Assembly (NCBI GenBank): GCA_051867655.1
Contig: JBJDYV010000018.1
Coordinates: 105,021 to 169,020, forward strand
Length of the DNA: 64,000 nucleotides
Source of the DNA: JAJPXI01 sp051867655
Lineage (GTDB): Bacteria > Bacillota > Clostridia > Oscillospirales > Oscillospiraceae
Direction: 5' to 3'
Positions within the stretch are counted from its first letter, which is position 1; every line of letters starts with the position of its first letter. Under the pieces are notes generated by a model. That model made no database searches, was not told the DNA's origin, and was given only the letters and a program-made list of their open reading frames with translations. The position numbers were made by a program, and so were the translations under genes. Shown piece by piece: positions 8,506 to 16,991 of this stretch.

Positions 8506-8551
8506 AAAGCCGGAGTTCCTGAAAGTTTTAGCTTTCAGGAACTCCGGCTTT
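8506..8551. terminator. Strong bidirectional terminator
   Basis: A 20-bp perfect stem (8506-8525 with 8532-8551) and a 6-nt loop lie between the convergent EamA and ferredoxin genes, with A's on the left and T's on the right (CGGCTTTCTTTA). Confidence 0.9.
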
Positions 8552-8553
8552 CT

Positions 8554-8856
8554 TTACGGCAGGTTCCCCTTCGTGACCTCATGCAGCACATAGGGCCGCG
8601 TCAGCTCATAGTGGTGGACCGGCGCGGTCGTGGTGCAGCGGTACGCCGTCAGAGGATACCCAAATGTTTCGTTGGAAATCCCCAGGGACCGGGTCGGGCA
8701 GTTTACATAGCATTGGCCGCAGTTCTGGCAGTTCTCCGGATAGGCAAGGACCGATTTCCGCACCTCGGGGGCCAAATAAAATACATCCATCGGGCAGACA
8801 TCCACGCAGTTTCCGCAGCCGATGCACTTGTCCAGATCAACTCGGATCACGCTCAT
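8554..8856 (-). CDS. 2[4Fe-4S] ferredoxin-type subunit
   Basis: A 100-residue protein with two complete cluster motifs, CIGCGNCVDVCP and CQNCGQCYVNCP, so it should carry two [4Fe-4S] centres. Its ATG overlaps the stop codon of the flavoprotein gene (ATGA), implying translational coupling and a stoichiometric partner, similar in layout to AprBA or to fumarate-reductase-like flavoprotein/ferredoxin pairs. It most likely passes electrons to or from the FAD subunit. It is the last gene of the 4-hydroxybutyrate operon. Confidence 0.85.
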   Translation of the reverse strand: MSVIRVDLDKCIGCGNCVDVCPMDVFYLAPEVRKSVLAYPENCQNCGQCYVNCPTRSLGISNETFGYPLTAYRCTTTAPVHHYELTRPYVLHEVTKGNLP

Positions 8857-10715
8857 GTCCGCTTCCCCCCTTCGGGCTTTTCTTCCACGGTGAGCCCCTT
8901 CGCTTCCGCCTCGCCGGGGAAATAATAGAGATACCGTTCGGAATACTCCAGGGACCGGTCTCCCGCCCATTCCTCCTTGACGGGCACCTTTTCCAGGCAC
9001 ACACCGCCGTCGCCGTCCTTCCGGAGTGTGATGTAGCACAGGAAATTGTCGTCGTCCCGGTACGGATAGTCCGCCCGGTAGGAGGTCCCGCGGCTCTCCT
9101 TGCGGGCGATTCCGGCACGGAGCTTCAGCTCCGCCGCAAGCGCCTTGTGCTTCATCTCGATGCACAGGCGCAGGTCATGGCTGCTGCGGGCGGTCAGCTT
9201 GGGGATCACATGCTCCCGCATGTATTGAACCTGCGACAGCGCGGCCTGCAGCATGGTCTCGTCCTTGACGATGCTGACCCAATAAGGAGCCATGATAGAA
9301 AGCAGAACGTCCCGCGCCCAGTTGGGGTCGAAGCCTTTCTCCAGGTGCAGGGGGGCGCAGATCTCCCCGGTCTTCCGCGCGATCACGTCCGCCGGGATCC
9401 CGGCCGATGCGGTACCGGAGGCGTACTGCGCCGCCGCTCTGCCCGCGTGGTCGCCGTCGAGAGAGCAGAAGCAGGACGCAAACCCGATCCCGCAGGGATA
9501 GGACGCGCCGGAAGGCGAGGTGGAATGGGTCCCGTCCCCCGCCACATACAGCCCGGCGACGCCGGTCGCCCCCGTCTGGTCCTCCAGGCCGCAGAAGACG
9601 CCGGAAGCCAGGTGGCAGCACATTCCCGTGGCCGAGCCGAAGATATCCGGAGCGGGAGCCACTTCGTTCTTTTTTCCGGTCCGCACGTCGTTCGGGTCCG
9701 TCAGGCTGCAGAAGGAGGCTCCCTTCCGGGTAAAGACCGTCTTGTCAATATTGAAGACCGCTGTACCGTCGCTGGGCTTCACACCGTCGAGGGAGTCGTG
9801 GACCCGGCGCATGATCATGACTTTTCCCTTGGCCGCGGCATAGCTGTGCGCATTGTCCGCGATGATATCCCCGCCGCAGAGCCAGATATTCTCCACATAG
9901 GTCCAGATATTGTCGAAGAACGCGTTGCCGGGCGCGGCCGAGGACGTGGCGTGGAAGTCCTCAAATTCCTTGCCCGCAATGGGAAGTCCCAATTGGTAGG
10001 CGATGTATTCCCCGTCGAAGGAATTGCCGCCCACCGGATATCCCGCGGGGCGGATGCAGCCGCCGCCGGTGGCCAGAACCACCGCTTTCGCATGGACCGT
10101 GATGACCTGTCCGCTGGGCACATGGAAGCCCATGATCCCCTGGACCCGGCCGTCCTCCGCGATCACATCGGTCACCATGGTGTGCTGCAGGAAGGGGATC
10201 TCATAGCGGCGCAGCACATTGACCCACTTCTTCCGGCGGTCGAATTTGTCAAACGCCTCCCGGTATCCCGCGTAATCTTCCTTTTCATAGTAGTCCCCGG
10301 CCTCCGACGCCTTGGGATACTGCGCCAGGATTCCCCAGTCCCGCAGGCGCTCATAGATGCCCTTGGATTCCCGGAGCCATGTATCAAACCAGTCCAGGTT
10401 GCTGAGATAGTCTCCGCCGGTCATCATGACTTTCCGATAGGCCTCCGCGTCGTCCCGTTCCGGATCGAACCAGCGGAAACTGCTCGCCCAGGGAGTCAGG
10501 CCGGAATACCCGGGGCGGCCCTTGTCCACAACAAGAACGCTCGCCCCCTGCTCCCGCGCCGACACCGCCGCGTTCAGGCCCGCGAATCCGCATCCGCAGA
10601 CGACCACATCACATGTATAGGACGCCTCATACGGACAAACCACCTTTTCCGGGCGGGGAAATTCCCCGGTCTGGGGGACGGTTGTGTGCCGATCCATCAA
10701 ATCCAATCCAATCAT
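8853..10715 (-). CDS. FAD-dependent oxidoreductase, fumarate reductase / AprA-like flavoprotein
   Basis: A 620-residue flavoprotein. The N-terminal FAD dinucleotide motif is CDVVVCGCGFAGLNAAVSAREQG followed by VLVVDKG; VLATGGGCIRPAG and YVAGDGTHSTSPSGASYPCGIGFA are the second FAD-binding region. The fold family covers succinate/fumarate, urocanate, APS and related enoate reductases. Coupling to a two-cluster ferredoxin gene instead of a cytochrome b suggests a soluble complex. In an operon for 4-hydroxybutyryl-CoA dehydration it might reduce an unsaturated acid or recycle electrons, but the substrate is not predictable from sequence. The start chosen has AAGGA about 6 nt upstream; an internal ATG at 10697 is the alternative. 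Confidence 0.75.
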   Translation of the reverse strand: MIGLDLMDRHTTVPQTGEFPRPEKVVCPYEASYTCDVVVCGCGFAGLNAAVSAREQGASVLVVDKGRPGYSGLTPWASSFRWFDPERDDAEAYRKVMMTGGDYLSNLDWFDTWLRESKGIYERLRDWGILAQYPKASEAGDYYEKEDYAGYREAFDKFDRRKKWVNVLRRYEIPFLQHTMVTDVIAEDGRVQGIMGFHVPSGQVITVHAKAVVLATGGGCIRPAGYPVGGNSFDGEYIAYQLGLPIAGKEFEDFHATSSAAPGNAFFDNIWTYVENIWLCGGDIIADNAHSYAAAKGKVMIMRRVHDSLDGVKPSDGTAVFNIDKTVFTRKGASFCSLTDPNDVRTGKKNEVAPAPDIFGSATGMCCHLASGVFCGLEDQTGATGVAGLYVAGDGTHSTSPSGASYPCGIGFASCFCSLDGDHAGRAAAQYASGTASAGIPADVIARKTGEICAPLHLEKGFDPNWARDVLLSIMAPYWVSIVKDETMLQAALSQVQYMREHVIPKLTARSSHDLRLCIEMKHKALAAELKLRAGIARKESRGTSYRADYPYRDDDNFLCYITLRKDGDGGVCLEKVPVKEEWAGDRSLEYSERYLYYFPGEAEAKGLTVEEKPEGGKRT

Positions 10716-10743
10716 CTCCCTTCCTTGTGTTCTGCCGGAAGCT

Positions 10744-12048
10744 TTACGCTTCGTATGCGGTATGGAACCGCTGCTCGTACACCTCGATCAGCCCGGGCCG
10801 GAAATCGGGGTGGGCGATCTGGATCAGAGCACGGGCCCGCTCCTTCAGCGTGCAGCCCTTGAGATGGGCAATGCCGTACTCAGTCACGATGTAGTCCACA
10901 TCATTGCGGCTGGTGGTCACGGCAGCGCCCTCATCCAGCAGGGGGACGATCTTGCTGACGGTACCCTTGGCCGCGGTGGACGGCATGGCGATGATGCTCC
11001 GCCCGTCCTTGCTCATGGCGGCGCCGCGGACAAAATCCACCTGTCCGCCCACGCCGGAGATCTGCTTCAGGCCCACCGACTCCGAGGCCACCTGGCCCAT
11101 CAGGTCCACCTGCACGCAGGAGTTGATGGACACGATGTGATCGTTCTGCGCCACGACCATGGGATGGTTCACATAGTCCACGGGGTACAGTTCCACATCC
11201 GGATTCTTGTCCACAAAGTCGTACAGCTTTTTCGTTCCCATCAGGAACGCCGCCACGAACTTGCCCGGATGGAAATTCTTCTTTTTGTTGGTGATCACGC
11301 CGGCATTGACCAGCTCCACCACGCCGTCGGAGAACATCTCGGAGTGGATGCCCAGATCCTTTTTCTCTTTCAGGAACAGCAACACCGCGTCCGGGATCGC
11401 GCCGATGCCCAGCTGAAGGGTGTCGCCGTCCTTGACCAGCGAGGCGCAGTACTCGCCGATGGCGCGCTCCACCTCCCCGATACGGGGCGGTGCCAGCTCA
11501 ATGATGGGGGCGGAGTGCTCCACAAAGCAGTCGATCTCCTCCACGGACACCAGGCTGTGAGGGCCGGTATAGGGCATCTGGTCATTCACCTGGGCAATGA
11601 CCAGCTTGGCCTGTTTGACCGCCTCCTGCGTGTAGTCCACCGACACACCCAGGCTGCACATTCCGTTCTCGTCGGGCGGCGTCACCGTGACCAGCGCCAC
11701 ATCCACGGGGAGGTCCCCGGAAAACAGGCTCGGGATCTGATAGAAAAAGCAGGGCGTGTAATCACCCCGGCCGCTGGCCACGGCCTCACGGGTACCGCCG
11801 CCCACAAACAGGGCGTTGTGGCGGAAATGGGACGCCATCTCCGGCTTGGCGTACTCGCATTTCCCCATCGCCACCATGTGAACGATCTCCACATTCTCAT
11901 AGGCCTCGGCGTTGGCGACCATCGCGTCCACAACGTAACTGGGCTCGCCCACCGCGTGTCCGATGACCACCCGGTCGCCGGACTTGATCTTACGGACCGC
12001 CTCTTCCGCGGTCATCTTTCGCTGCTCGTAAACGGTTCTCCAATCCAT
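10744..12048 (-). CDS. abfT: 4-hydroxybutyrate CoA-transferase / acetyl-CoA hydrolase family
   Basis: A 434-residue family I CoA-transferase (two-domain acetyl-CoA hydrolase/transferase type). Typical patterns are LQLGIGAIPDAVLLFL, HSEMFSDGVVELVNAGVITN and the C-terminal DYIVTEYGIAHLKGCTLKERARALIQIAHPDFR. It would activate 4-hydroxybutyrate with acetyl-CoA or butyryl-CoA to give 4-hydroxybutyryl-CoA. Its operon partners are AbfD and AbfH, which makes this assignment firm by context. GGAGG lies 9 nt before the ATG at 12048; an in-frame TTG three codons upstream is not needed. Confidence 0.9.
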   Translation of the reverse strand: MDWRTVYEQRKMTAEEAVRKIKSGDRVVIGHAVGEPSYVVDAMVANAEAYENVEIVHMVAMGKCEYAKPEMASHFRHNALFVGGGTREAVASGRGDYTPCFFYQIPSLFSGDLPVDVALVTVTPPDENGMCSLGVSVDYTQEAVKQAKLVIAQVNDQMPYTGPHSLVSVEEIDCFVEHSAPIIELAPPRIGEVERAIGEYCASLVKDGDTLQLGIGAIPDAVLLFLKEKKDLGIHSEMFSDGVVELVNAGVITNKKKNFHPGKFVAAFLMGTKKLYDFVDKNPDVELYPVDYVNHPMVVAQNDHIVSINSCVQVDLMGQVASESVGLKQISGVGGQVDFVRGAAMSKDGRSIIAMPSTAAKGTVSKIVPLLDEGAAVTTSRNDVDYIVTEYGIAHLKGCTLKERARALIQIAHPDFRPGLIEVYEQRFHTAYEA

Positions 12049-12063
12049 ATTCGCCAACCTCCG

Positions 12064-12336
12064 TTATTTGATCATCTGCGCAAGCTGCTCCAATACCGCA
12101 GCATACTGCGCGCTCGTGTGAACGACCGTCTTCCCGAAGACGCCGTTCAAATCCTGGTGCCGTGCGCACGCGGCTGTGCAGCCGCATACCACCAGCACAA
12201 AATCCAGGGGCTCCCCGGCTGCCCCGGCGCCGACCCATTCCACGCCGCCGCCCAGCTCCTCTTTCAGCCGCGCGACAAAGCCCGTCCGGTCATACCGCGG
12301 ATTACACCCGCCGCAATACTTTACACCGATCCGCAT
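12064..12336 (-). CDS. Small Cys-containing protein of unknown function in abf operon
   Basis: A 90-residue protein I do not recognise. It opens with an IGVKYCGGCNPRYDR segment and has further cysteines in VVCGCTAACARH, giving six cysteines that could bind a metal or an iron-sulfur cluster. The middle has a beta-alpha character (DFVLVVCGCTAAC). Its ATG lies inside the 3' end of the NifU-like gene (16-nt overlap), so the two are co-translated, and it sits between the dehydratase and the CoA-transferase genes. A role in supplying or protecting the iron-sulfur cluster of AbfD is a possible inference. Confidence 0.7.
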   Translation of the reverse strand: MRIGVKYCGGCNPRYDRTGFVARLKEELGGGVEWVGAGAAGEPLDFVLVVCGCTAACARHQDLNGVFGKTVVHTSAQYAAVLEQLAQMIK

Positions 12337-12638
12337 TGTTCCCTCTGCTCACGGCGTGACTTCAGGATGGATTTGGCCATATCCCAGATCTCGTCGCTGA
12401 CAGAGGTGTCGAGAACGACCTGCTTGATCTCAGGCAGTTCCTCCTGCAGGGGAAGCGCGACCAGTTCTTCCGCCGTCACCACCGCGGAGGGACAGTTGGA
12501 GCACTGCCCCAGCAGCCGGAAACGCAGCACTCCGTCCTGGTAACTGATTACTTGCAGGTTTCCTTCGTGCTGCGCCAGCAGCGGACGCACCTTCGCGTCC
12601 AGCACCTGCTCAATTTGCTCCAGCGTCAATTCCGACAT
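12321..12638 (-). CDS. NifU C-terminal-domain-like protein
   Basis: A 105-residue protein whose first 75 residues match the NifU C-terminal (Nfu) scaffold: an LEQIEQVLDAKVRPLLAQHEGNL helix-strand and the CSNCPSA cysteine pair. Nfu proteins carry or deliver [4Fe-4S] clusters. The protein has a 30-residue charged tail not typical of Nfu. It is preceded by AAGGAGG and lies directly after abfD, whose product needs a [4Fe-4S] cluster. A dedicated cluster carrier for the dehydratase or for the ferredoxin is a reasonable inference. Confidence 0.75.
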   Translation of the reverse strand: MSELTLEQIEQVLDAKVRPLLAQHEGNLQVISYQDGVLRFRLLGQCSNCPSAVVTAEELVALPLQEELPEIKQVVLDTSVSDEIWDMAKSILKSRREQREQCGSV

Positions 12639-12661
12639 AGCGTCCTCCTTTATATGGGACG

Positions 12662-12702
12662 GCCGGTCTCCCGTCCGCCGGATCGACGGGTGGGAGACCG
12701 GC
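12662..12702 (-). other. Intercistronic hairpin downstream of abfD
   Basis: GCCGGTCTCCC (12662-12672) pairs with GGGAGACCGGC (12692-12702) between abfD and the NifU-like gene. No T-run follows on the minus strand, so mRNA processing or segmental stability is more likely than full termination. Confidence 0.5.
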
Positions 12703-12718
12703 CCAGTACCTGAAATAA

Positions 12719-14170
12719 TTACTCTTTGATATGAGCGATGTTCTTGGCCAGTTCCTTCTTCATGGCCATGTTGCTCTGGCGGGCGATCATGATGCGCTGC
12801 GCCTGGGGCGAGCCCGCGCCGTGCATGGACTCGGTCCGGTAGCCCACCGCGGCGGTGCCCAGCGCCAGGTTTTCGATCAGGCGCAGGATGCGCAGGCGGT
12901 TCTCGGTGGACACGCTGGCGACACCGCGCAGGTATTTGTCCACGATGGGGCCCAGCTTGGGATCGCGGAAATCGGCCTCGGAGGGGGCGGTGACCATGAT
13001 GCCGCCGGCAATGTCCTCCGCCAGGCGGACGATCTCATAGGGGAAGCGGGTCACGTTCTGCTTGCACACGTTGGCCAGCAGCAGGTCGATCAGGTAGTTG
13101 CCGCTCTCGGTGGGATAGCCCTCGGCGGAGCAGGCAATGCCGCAACAGTACAGCGTCTCGTTCAGGTGGGTCATCTCGATCAGCTTATCCTTGACATGGC
13201 TGGCCTTGGCGGCGCCGTTGTAGTCGGCGGCCACGGCGGCGGCGCCGATCAGCACGTCGCCCACGCCCACCTTGCAGCCGCCGTAGCTCTGGCGGTGATA
13301 GCCGGCGAAGCGCTCCACCATCATGCCGGAGAAGTCATACTCGCCGGCCATGAAGATGCGCTCGTTGGGCACGAACACGTCGTCGAAGACCACCAGGGCT
13401 TCCACGCCGCCGAACTCGGCGTTGCCCACGTCCATCTCGGTGCCCTCCAGCTTGCGGGTGTCGCAGCTCTGGCGGCCGATGATCATGAAGATGCCCTTGG
13501 TGTCGATGGGCACGGCGAAGGAGACGGCGTAATCGGCGTCCTCGGCGCGCATGGTCTGGGTGGGCATGATGATGATCTCATGGGAGTTCAGCGCGCCGGT
13601 CTGGTGGGCCTTCGCGCCGCGCACCACGATGCCGTCGGGACGGCGCTCCACGATGCGCAGGAACATATCCGGGTCTTCCTGCTCATGGGGGGCCTTGGAG
13701 CGGTCGCCCTTGGGGTCGGTCATAGCGCCGTCCACGGTCAGGTCGTTCTCCTGGCAGTAGATCATGAACTTCTTGAAGTTCTCATGGTAGTGGGTGCCGT
13801 ACTTCTTGTCGGTCTCATAGGTGGTGGAGAACACGGCGTTGAAGGCGTCCATGCCCACGCAGCGCTGGAAGCAGGCGGCGGTCTTCTGGCCCAGCAGACG
13901 CTGCATCTTGACCTTTTTGATCAGGTCGTCGGTGGACTGATGGATGTGGGTAAAGCGGTTGACGCGCTTGCCGGTGTAGGGGCTGATGGCGGTCATCAGG
14001 TCCTCGTACTCGGGCATCTGGGCCAGATCATAGGTCATGCGCACGGAGTTCAGGGAGGGACGCAGGATGGGGTCATCCACGGGGACGTCGATCTTCTTGC
14101 CGAACATGTAAACTTCCATCTTCAGGTTGCGGATGCTTTCAATGTACTGCTCGCCGGTCATCAATGCCAT
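12719..14170 (-). CDS. abfD: 4-hydroxybutyryl-CoA dehydratase / vinylacetyl-CoA delta-isomerase
   Basis: A 483-residue protein that matches Clostridium aminobutyricum AbfD along its length. The [4Fe-4S] ligands are seen at C100 and C104 (in AACFQRC), H292 (AGYHRQ) and C299 (YGGCKVG), essentially the same positions as in the characterised enzyme. It catalyses the radical dehydration of 4-hydroxybutyryl-CoA to crotonyl-CoA using FAD and the cluster, an oxygen-sensitive reaction. The related 4-hydroxyphenylacetate 3-hydroxylase family lacks these ligands, so that alternative is rejected. AAGGAAGG precedes the ATG. It follows abfH in the operon. Confidence 0.96.
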   Translation of the reverse strand: MALMTGEQYIESIRNLKMEVYMFGKKIDVPVDDPILRPSLNSVRMTYDLAQMPEYEDLMTAISPYTGKRVNRFTHIHQSTDDLIKKVKMQRLLGQKTAACFQRCVGMDAFNAVFSTTYETDKKYGTHYHENFKKFMIYCQENDLTVDGAMTDPKGDRSKAPHEQEDPDMFLRIVERRPDGIVVRGAKAHQTGALNSHEIIIMPTQTMRAEDADYAVSFAVPIDTKGIFMIIGRQSCDTRKLEGTEMDVGNAEFGGVEALVVFDDVFVPNERIFMAGEYDFSGMMVERFAGYHRQSYGGCKVGVGDVLIGAAAVAADYNGAAKASHVKDKLIEMTHLNETLYCCGIACSAEGYPTESGNYLIDLLLANVCKQNVTRFPYEIVRLAEDIAGGIMVTAPSEADFRDPKLGPIVDKYLRGVASVSTENRLRILRLIENLALGTAAVGYRTESMHGAGSPQAQRIMIARQSNMAMKKELAKNIAHIKE

Positions 14171-14199
14171 GATATTTCCTTCCTTTCATTAATCTGTTC

Positions 14200-15312
14200 T
14201 CAGAACAGCTCTTTATAAATCTTATAGACCCGGTCACGGTCCAATTCCACGAAGTTGTTGGCCATCAGGCGGCCCTGCTCGGTCATGACGGATTCGGTGA
14301 AGTCCACCAGATCCTGCTCGGTGACGCCGTACTCATGCAGCGCCTTCTTGGGGAGCATCACGTTGAGCAGCTCCTCCAGCTTGGGGTACACGTCCGCCAC
14401 GCTGCAGCCCAGGATATTGGCGATAAACTGGTTCAGGCGCGCGATCTCGCCGTCCTGCTTGATCTCCATGTAGTTGTTCATGACGCCGGTAAACATGGCG
14501 TAGTTGGCTTCGCCGTGGGCAACATGATAGGTGCCGCCCAGGGGGTAGCTCATGGCGTGGACCGCGCCGCAGCCCGCGTTGCCGAAGGCAATACCGGCAT
14601 AGGTGGACGCCACCAGGAAGTTGTCCAGCAGCGGCAGCCGGGCATCGGGGCCCTCGGCGGCGATGGTCTTGTAGCCGCTCAGGATCATTTCGATGGCCTT
14701 GTAGCCAAACAGCTTGGTCATCTCGTTCCCCCTGGGGGAAAGGCTGGACTCCACGGCGTGGATCAGGGCGTCAATGCTGCTGGTGGCAAAGAACTTAAAG
14801 GGCAGCCCCTTCACAAGCTCCGGGATCAGAACCGCGCTGTCCGCGTACATCTCATCCACGGCGAGGCCCTTCTTGGTGCCCCGGCTGTTCAGGGCCAGAA
14901 TGGCAACATTGGTCACCTCGCTGCCGGTGCCGCAGGTGGTGGGCACCAGGACCAGCTCCTTGTCCTTGACAATGGGCAGCTTCCCGTCGTACAGATCCAG
15001 GACGGGAGAAACATGCTTCAGGGCAAACAGCTTGGAGATATCGATGATCGTACCGCCGCCGATGGCGATCACGCGCTTGGGCTGTCTCTTGATGTCCCGA
15101 TACATGGCTTCCACCATATCGTCGGAGGGTTCACCCGCGCCGTACTTTTCCTGGTAGAGCACGTCGCACTTCAGGCCGAGATCGCCGAAGAAGGGATCGT
15201 AGATGTACGCATTGGTGATGACCAGGTCTCCCTCGCCGATCTGAAAATCCTCCGCGAACTCTTTGCTGGTCGCATAGCGATAAATGCTGGGTTTCAACAT
15301 CAACTGTTTCAT
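14200..15312 (-). CDS. abfH: 4-hydroxybutyrate dehydrogenase (iron-type alcohol dehydrogenase)
   Basis: A 370-residue iron-containing alcohol dehydrogenase. GGGTIIDISK binds the nucleotide, PTTCGTGSEVTNVAI is the family signature, and metal ligands lie in IDALIHAVES, NAGCGAVHAMSYPLGGTYHVAHGEANY. It interconverts succinate semialdehyde and 4-hydroxybutyrate with NAD(H). It is the first gene of the operon that continues with abfD, and has a good promoter 40-70 bp upstream. No succinate semialdehyde-producing gene is in the window, so the origin of the substrate (succinyl-CoA or GABA) is open. Confidence 0.92.
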   Translation of the reverse strand: MKQLMLKPSIYRYATSKEFAEDFQIGEGDLVITNAYIYDPFFGDLGLKCDVLYQEKYGAGEPSDDMVEAMYRDIKRQPKRVIAIGGGTIIDISKLFALKHVSPVLDLYDGKLPIVKDKELVLVPTTCGTGSEVTNVAILALNSRGTKKGLAVDEMYADSAVLIPELVKGLPFKFFATSSIDALIHAVESSLSPRGNEMTKLFGYKAIEMILSGYKTIAAEGPDARLPLLDNFLVASTYAGIAFGNAGCGAVHAMSYPLGGTYHVAHGEANYAMFTGVMNNYMEIKQDGEIARLNQFIANILGCSVADVYPKLEELLNVMLPKKALHEYGVTEQDLVDFTESVMTEQGRLMANNFVELDRDRVYKIYKELF

Positions 15313-15350
15313 AAGCCGGTATACCGTCCTTTCTGAATTGGTTCAAAGTG

Positions 15351-15379
15351 ATTGTAACTGGTTACTTGGATTCTGTCAA
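15351..15379 (-). promoter_or_regulatory. Sigma-A-type promoter of the abf operon with overlapping palindrome
   Basis: On the minus strand, TTGACA (15379-15374) and TACAAT (15356-15351) are separated by 17 bp. The perfect dyad GTAAC-TG-GTTAC (15354-15365) covers the -10 end and spacer, a position where a bound repressor would block RNA polymerase. Confidence 0.75.
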
Positions 15380-15400
15380 GGAATGCTGACACATTTCTCC

Positions 15401-16867
15401 TCAGAAATTCTCCAGCGACTCCAGCATACCGGGGTTTTCAATGGTAAACTCGATCACACGGTCGGCCACGGGCCCATCAATGATATCCTCAGCTGCAATG
15501 GTATCGTCGGTAAAATGCATGGCGTACGGGGTCTCTTTGGTATAGCAGGGCCACTCCGGCAGCCCCGGCCCGTTGGGATCGCCCGTCTTGGCAAAGTTGG
15601 TCCAATATCCGTTGACTGCCTCCTGCAGACGGTAGTCGAAATCGGTCCAGGGACGGTCAAACAGGGAGATCGTACCAAACAGATAGGGCAGCTCCACGCC
15701 ATGGGGAGAGGTCCCCTCCGGGCCTGGAATAATGTGCTCAAAGTAGTAGGAACGAATGGGCTTGAAGCCTTTGCGGACATTATTGCGGCCCCAGGCTTCA
15801 CCGGGGGTCTTGGCAAAGTGGGCAATTGCCTCTTCTTTCCCCTGTTCCCGCAGTGCAGCCTGTACCTTGCGGGAGAACATCCAGAAGTCGCCCTTGACCG
15901 AGCCGCAGATGACGTGGACACTCTGATCATAGTTGCCTTCTGCAATGCTCTTCTCGGGCAGCTCGGTGAAGGCGTATCCGTCAATGCAGGGCTGGAAAAT
16001 GAAGATCTCCTTCCCTTCCGTCACCGCGGCGGCGGCGTCGCAGAGCATGGTATTCATCTCATCGGCCGGCCGGGTGAACAGGTCGTCCACCGTCCATCCC
16101 AGATAGTCCAGAGTCCGCTGGGTAATCTCCTGCAGGTCCTCCACCGGGCGGAACGGGTCGGCGGCATTCAGGCCGCCGCCGGACTGCACAATGGAGCCAA
16201 ACAGCAGCCCCTTGCTCAGGGGAGAAACCAGATGCAGCTTGGAGGAAATGCCGCCGGCGGAATAGCCGTGGATGGTGATCCGGTCGGGATCACCGCCGAA
16301 GGCCGCGATGTTTTCCTTGATCCAGCGCAGGGCCATGACCTGATCCAGGAAACCGTAATTTCCGGTGGCTCCGGTCACATCGCGCCTGGCCAGTTCGGGA
16401 TGGGCCAGAAAGCCCAGGGCGCCCAGGCGGTAGTCCACCGTGACCAGGATGACGCCCTGCTTGTTGATCAGCTTGCCGTCGATCTCGGGCTCGCATCCCC
16501 AGCCGATGGTGAACATACCGCCGTGGATCCAGCAAAGTACCGGAAGCTTCTCGTCCCCCTTCTCGGCGGGAGTCCAGATATTCAGATACAGGCAGTCCTC
16601 ACTGACGGCCGGCTCCGCGTATTTTTTGTTCGGATCCGGGCGCAGGCAATTGGTGGCAGAGATCTTGCGGCGGCTGTACTGACAGGCAACGGCGTTTGGC
16701 TGTGTGCAATCCAGCTCCCCCTCCCACGGCTCGGGCTCCACCGGCGAGTGGAACCGCAGTTCACCCACAGGCGGCTTGGCATAAGGGACCCCGCGAAACA
16801 CCGTGCTCGCACCGTCGGCTACGCCGGCTACAATCCCATATTTTGTCTTGACCTTTGTAAATGCCAT
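15401..16867 (-). CDS. Type-B carboxylesterase
   Basis: A 488-residue cytoplasmic esterase of the carboxylesterase/lipase type-B family: FRGVPYAKPPVGELRF and SEDCLYLNIWTP near the N terminus, the oxyanion-hole region LCWIHGGMFTIGWG, the nucleophile motif GGDPDRITIHGYSAGG, and a C-terminal HGVELPYLFG carrying the catalytic histidine. No signal peptide. In context (gallate decarboxylase upstream, tannase-like gene nearby) it may hydrolyse a phenolic ester, but the family is broad. GGGGAGG precedes the ATG. Confidence 0.88.
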   Translation of the reverse strand: MAFTKVKTKYGIVAGVADGASTVFRGVPYAKPPVGELRFHSPVEPEPWEGELDCTQPNAVACQYSRRKISATNCLRPDPNKKYAEPAVSEDCLYLNIWTPAEKGDEKLPVLCWIHGGMFTIGWGCEPEIDGKLINKQGVILVTVDYRLGALGFLAHPELARRDVTGATGNYGFLDQVMALRWIKENIAAFGGDPDRITIHGYSAGGISSKLHLVSPLSKGLLFGSIVQSGGGLNAADPFRPVEDLQEITQRTLDYLGWTVDDLFTRPADEMNTMLCDAAAAVTEGKEIFIFQPCIDGYAFTELPEKSIAEGNYDQSVHVICGSVKGDFWMFSRKVQAALREQGKEEAIAHFAKTPGEAWGRNNVRKGFKPIRSYYFEHIIPGPEGTSPHGVELPYLFGTISLFDRPWTDFDYRLQEAVNGYWTNFAKTGDPNGPGLPEWPCYTKETPYAMHFTDDTIAAEDIIDGPVADRVIEFTIENPGMLESLENF

Positions 16868-16917
16868 TCTTACCTCCCCTTATCTGCCCGGCCTCCGGGC
16901 GGCTCCCAAAAAGTCAA

Positions 16918-16955
16918 AAGGCGATCCGCGGTCAGGAGCTCCCACGGATCGCCTT
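16918..16955 (-). terminator. Minus-strand terminator of the decarboxylase transcription unit
   Basis: AAGGCGATCCG (16918-16928) pairs with CGGATCGCCTT (16945-16955), followed on the minus strand by TTTGACTTTTTGG. It terminates transcripts coming from the UbiD-family gene, with the MITE-like element lying between stop codon and hairpin. Confidence 0.7.
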
Positions 16956-16991
16956 GATAATCGTCTGCACCTATACAAGGATATCCTTTTC

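Noticed and set aside
12719..14170. Annotation of abfD as a 4-hydroxyphenylacetate 3-hydroxylase (HpaB)
   Set aside because: The iron-sulfur ligands C100, C104, H292 and C299 are present, and the neighbours are abfH and abfT.
12731..14218. A long plus-strand frame opposite abfD
   Set aside because: Same antisense effect; AbfD matches its family in full, including the cluster ligands.
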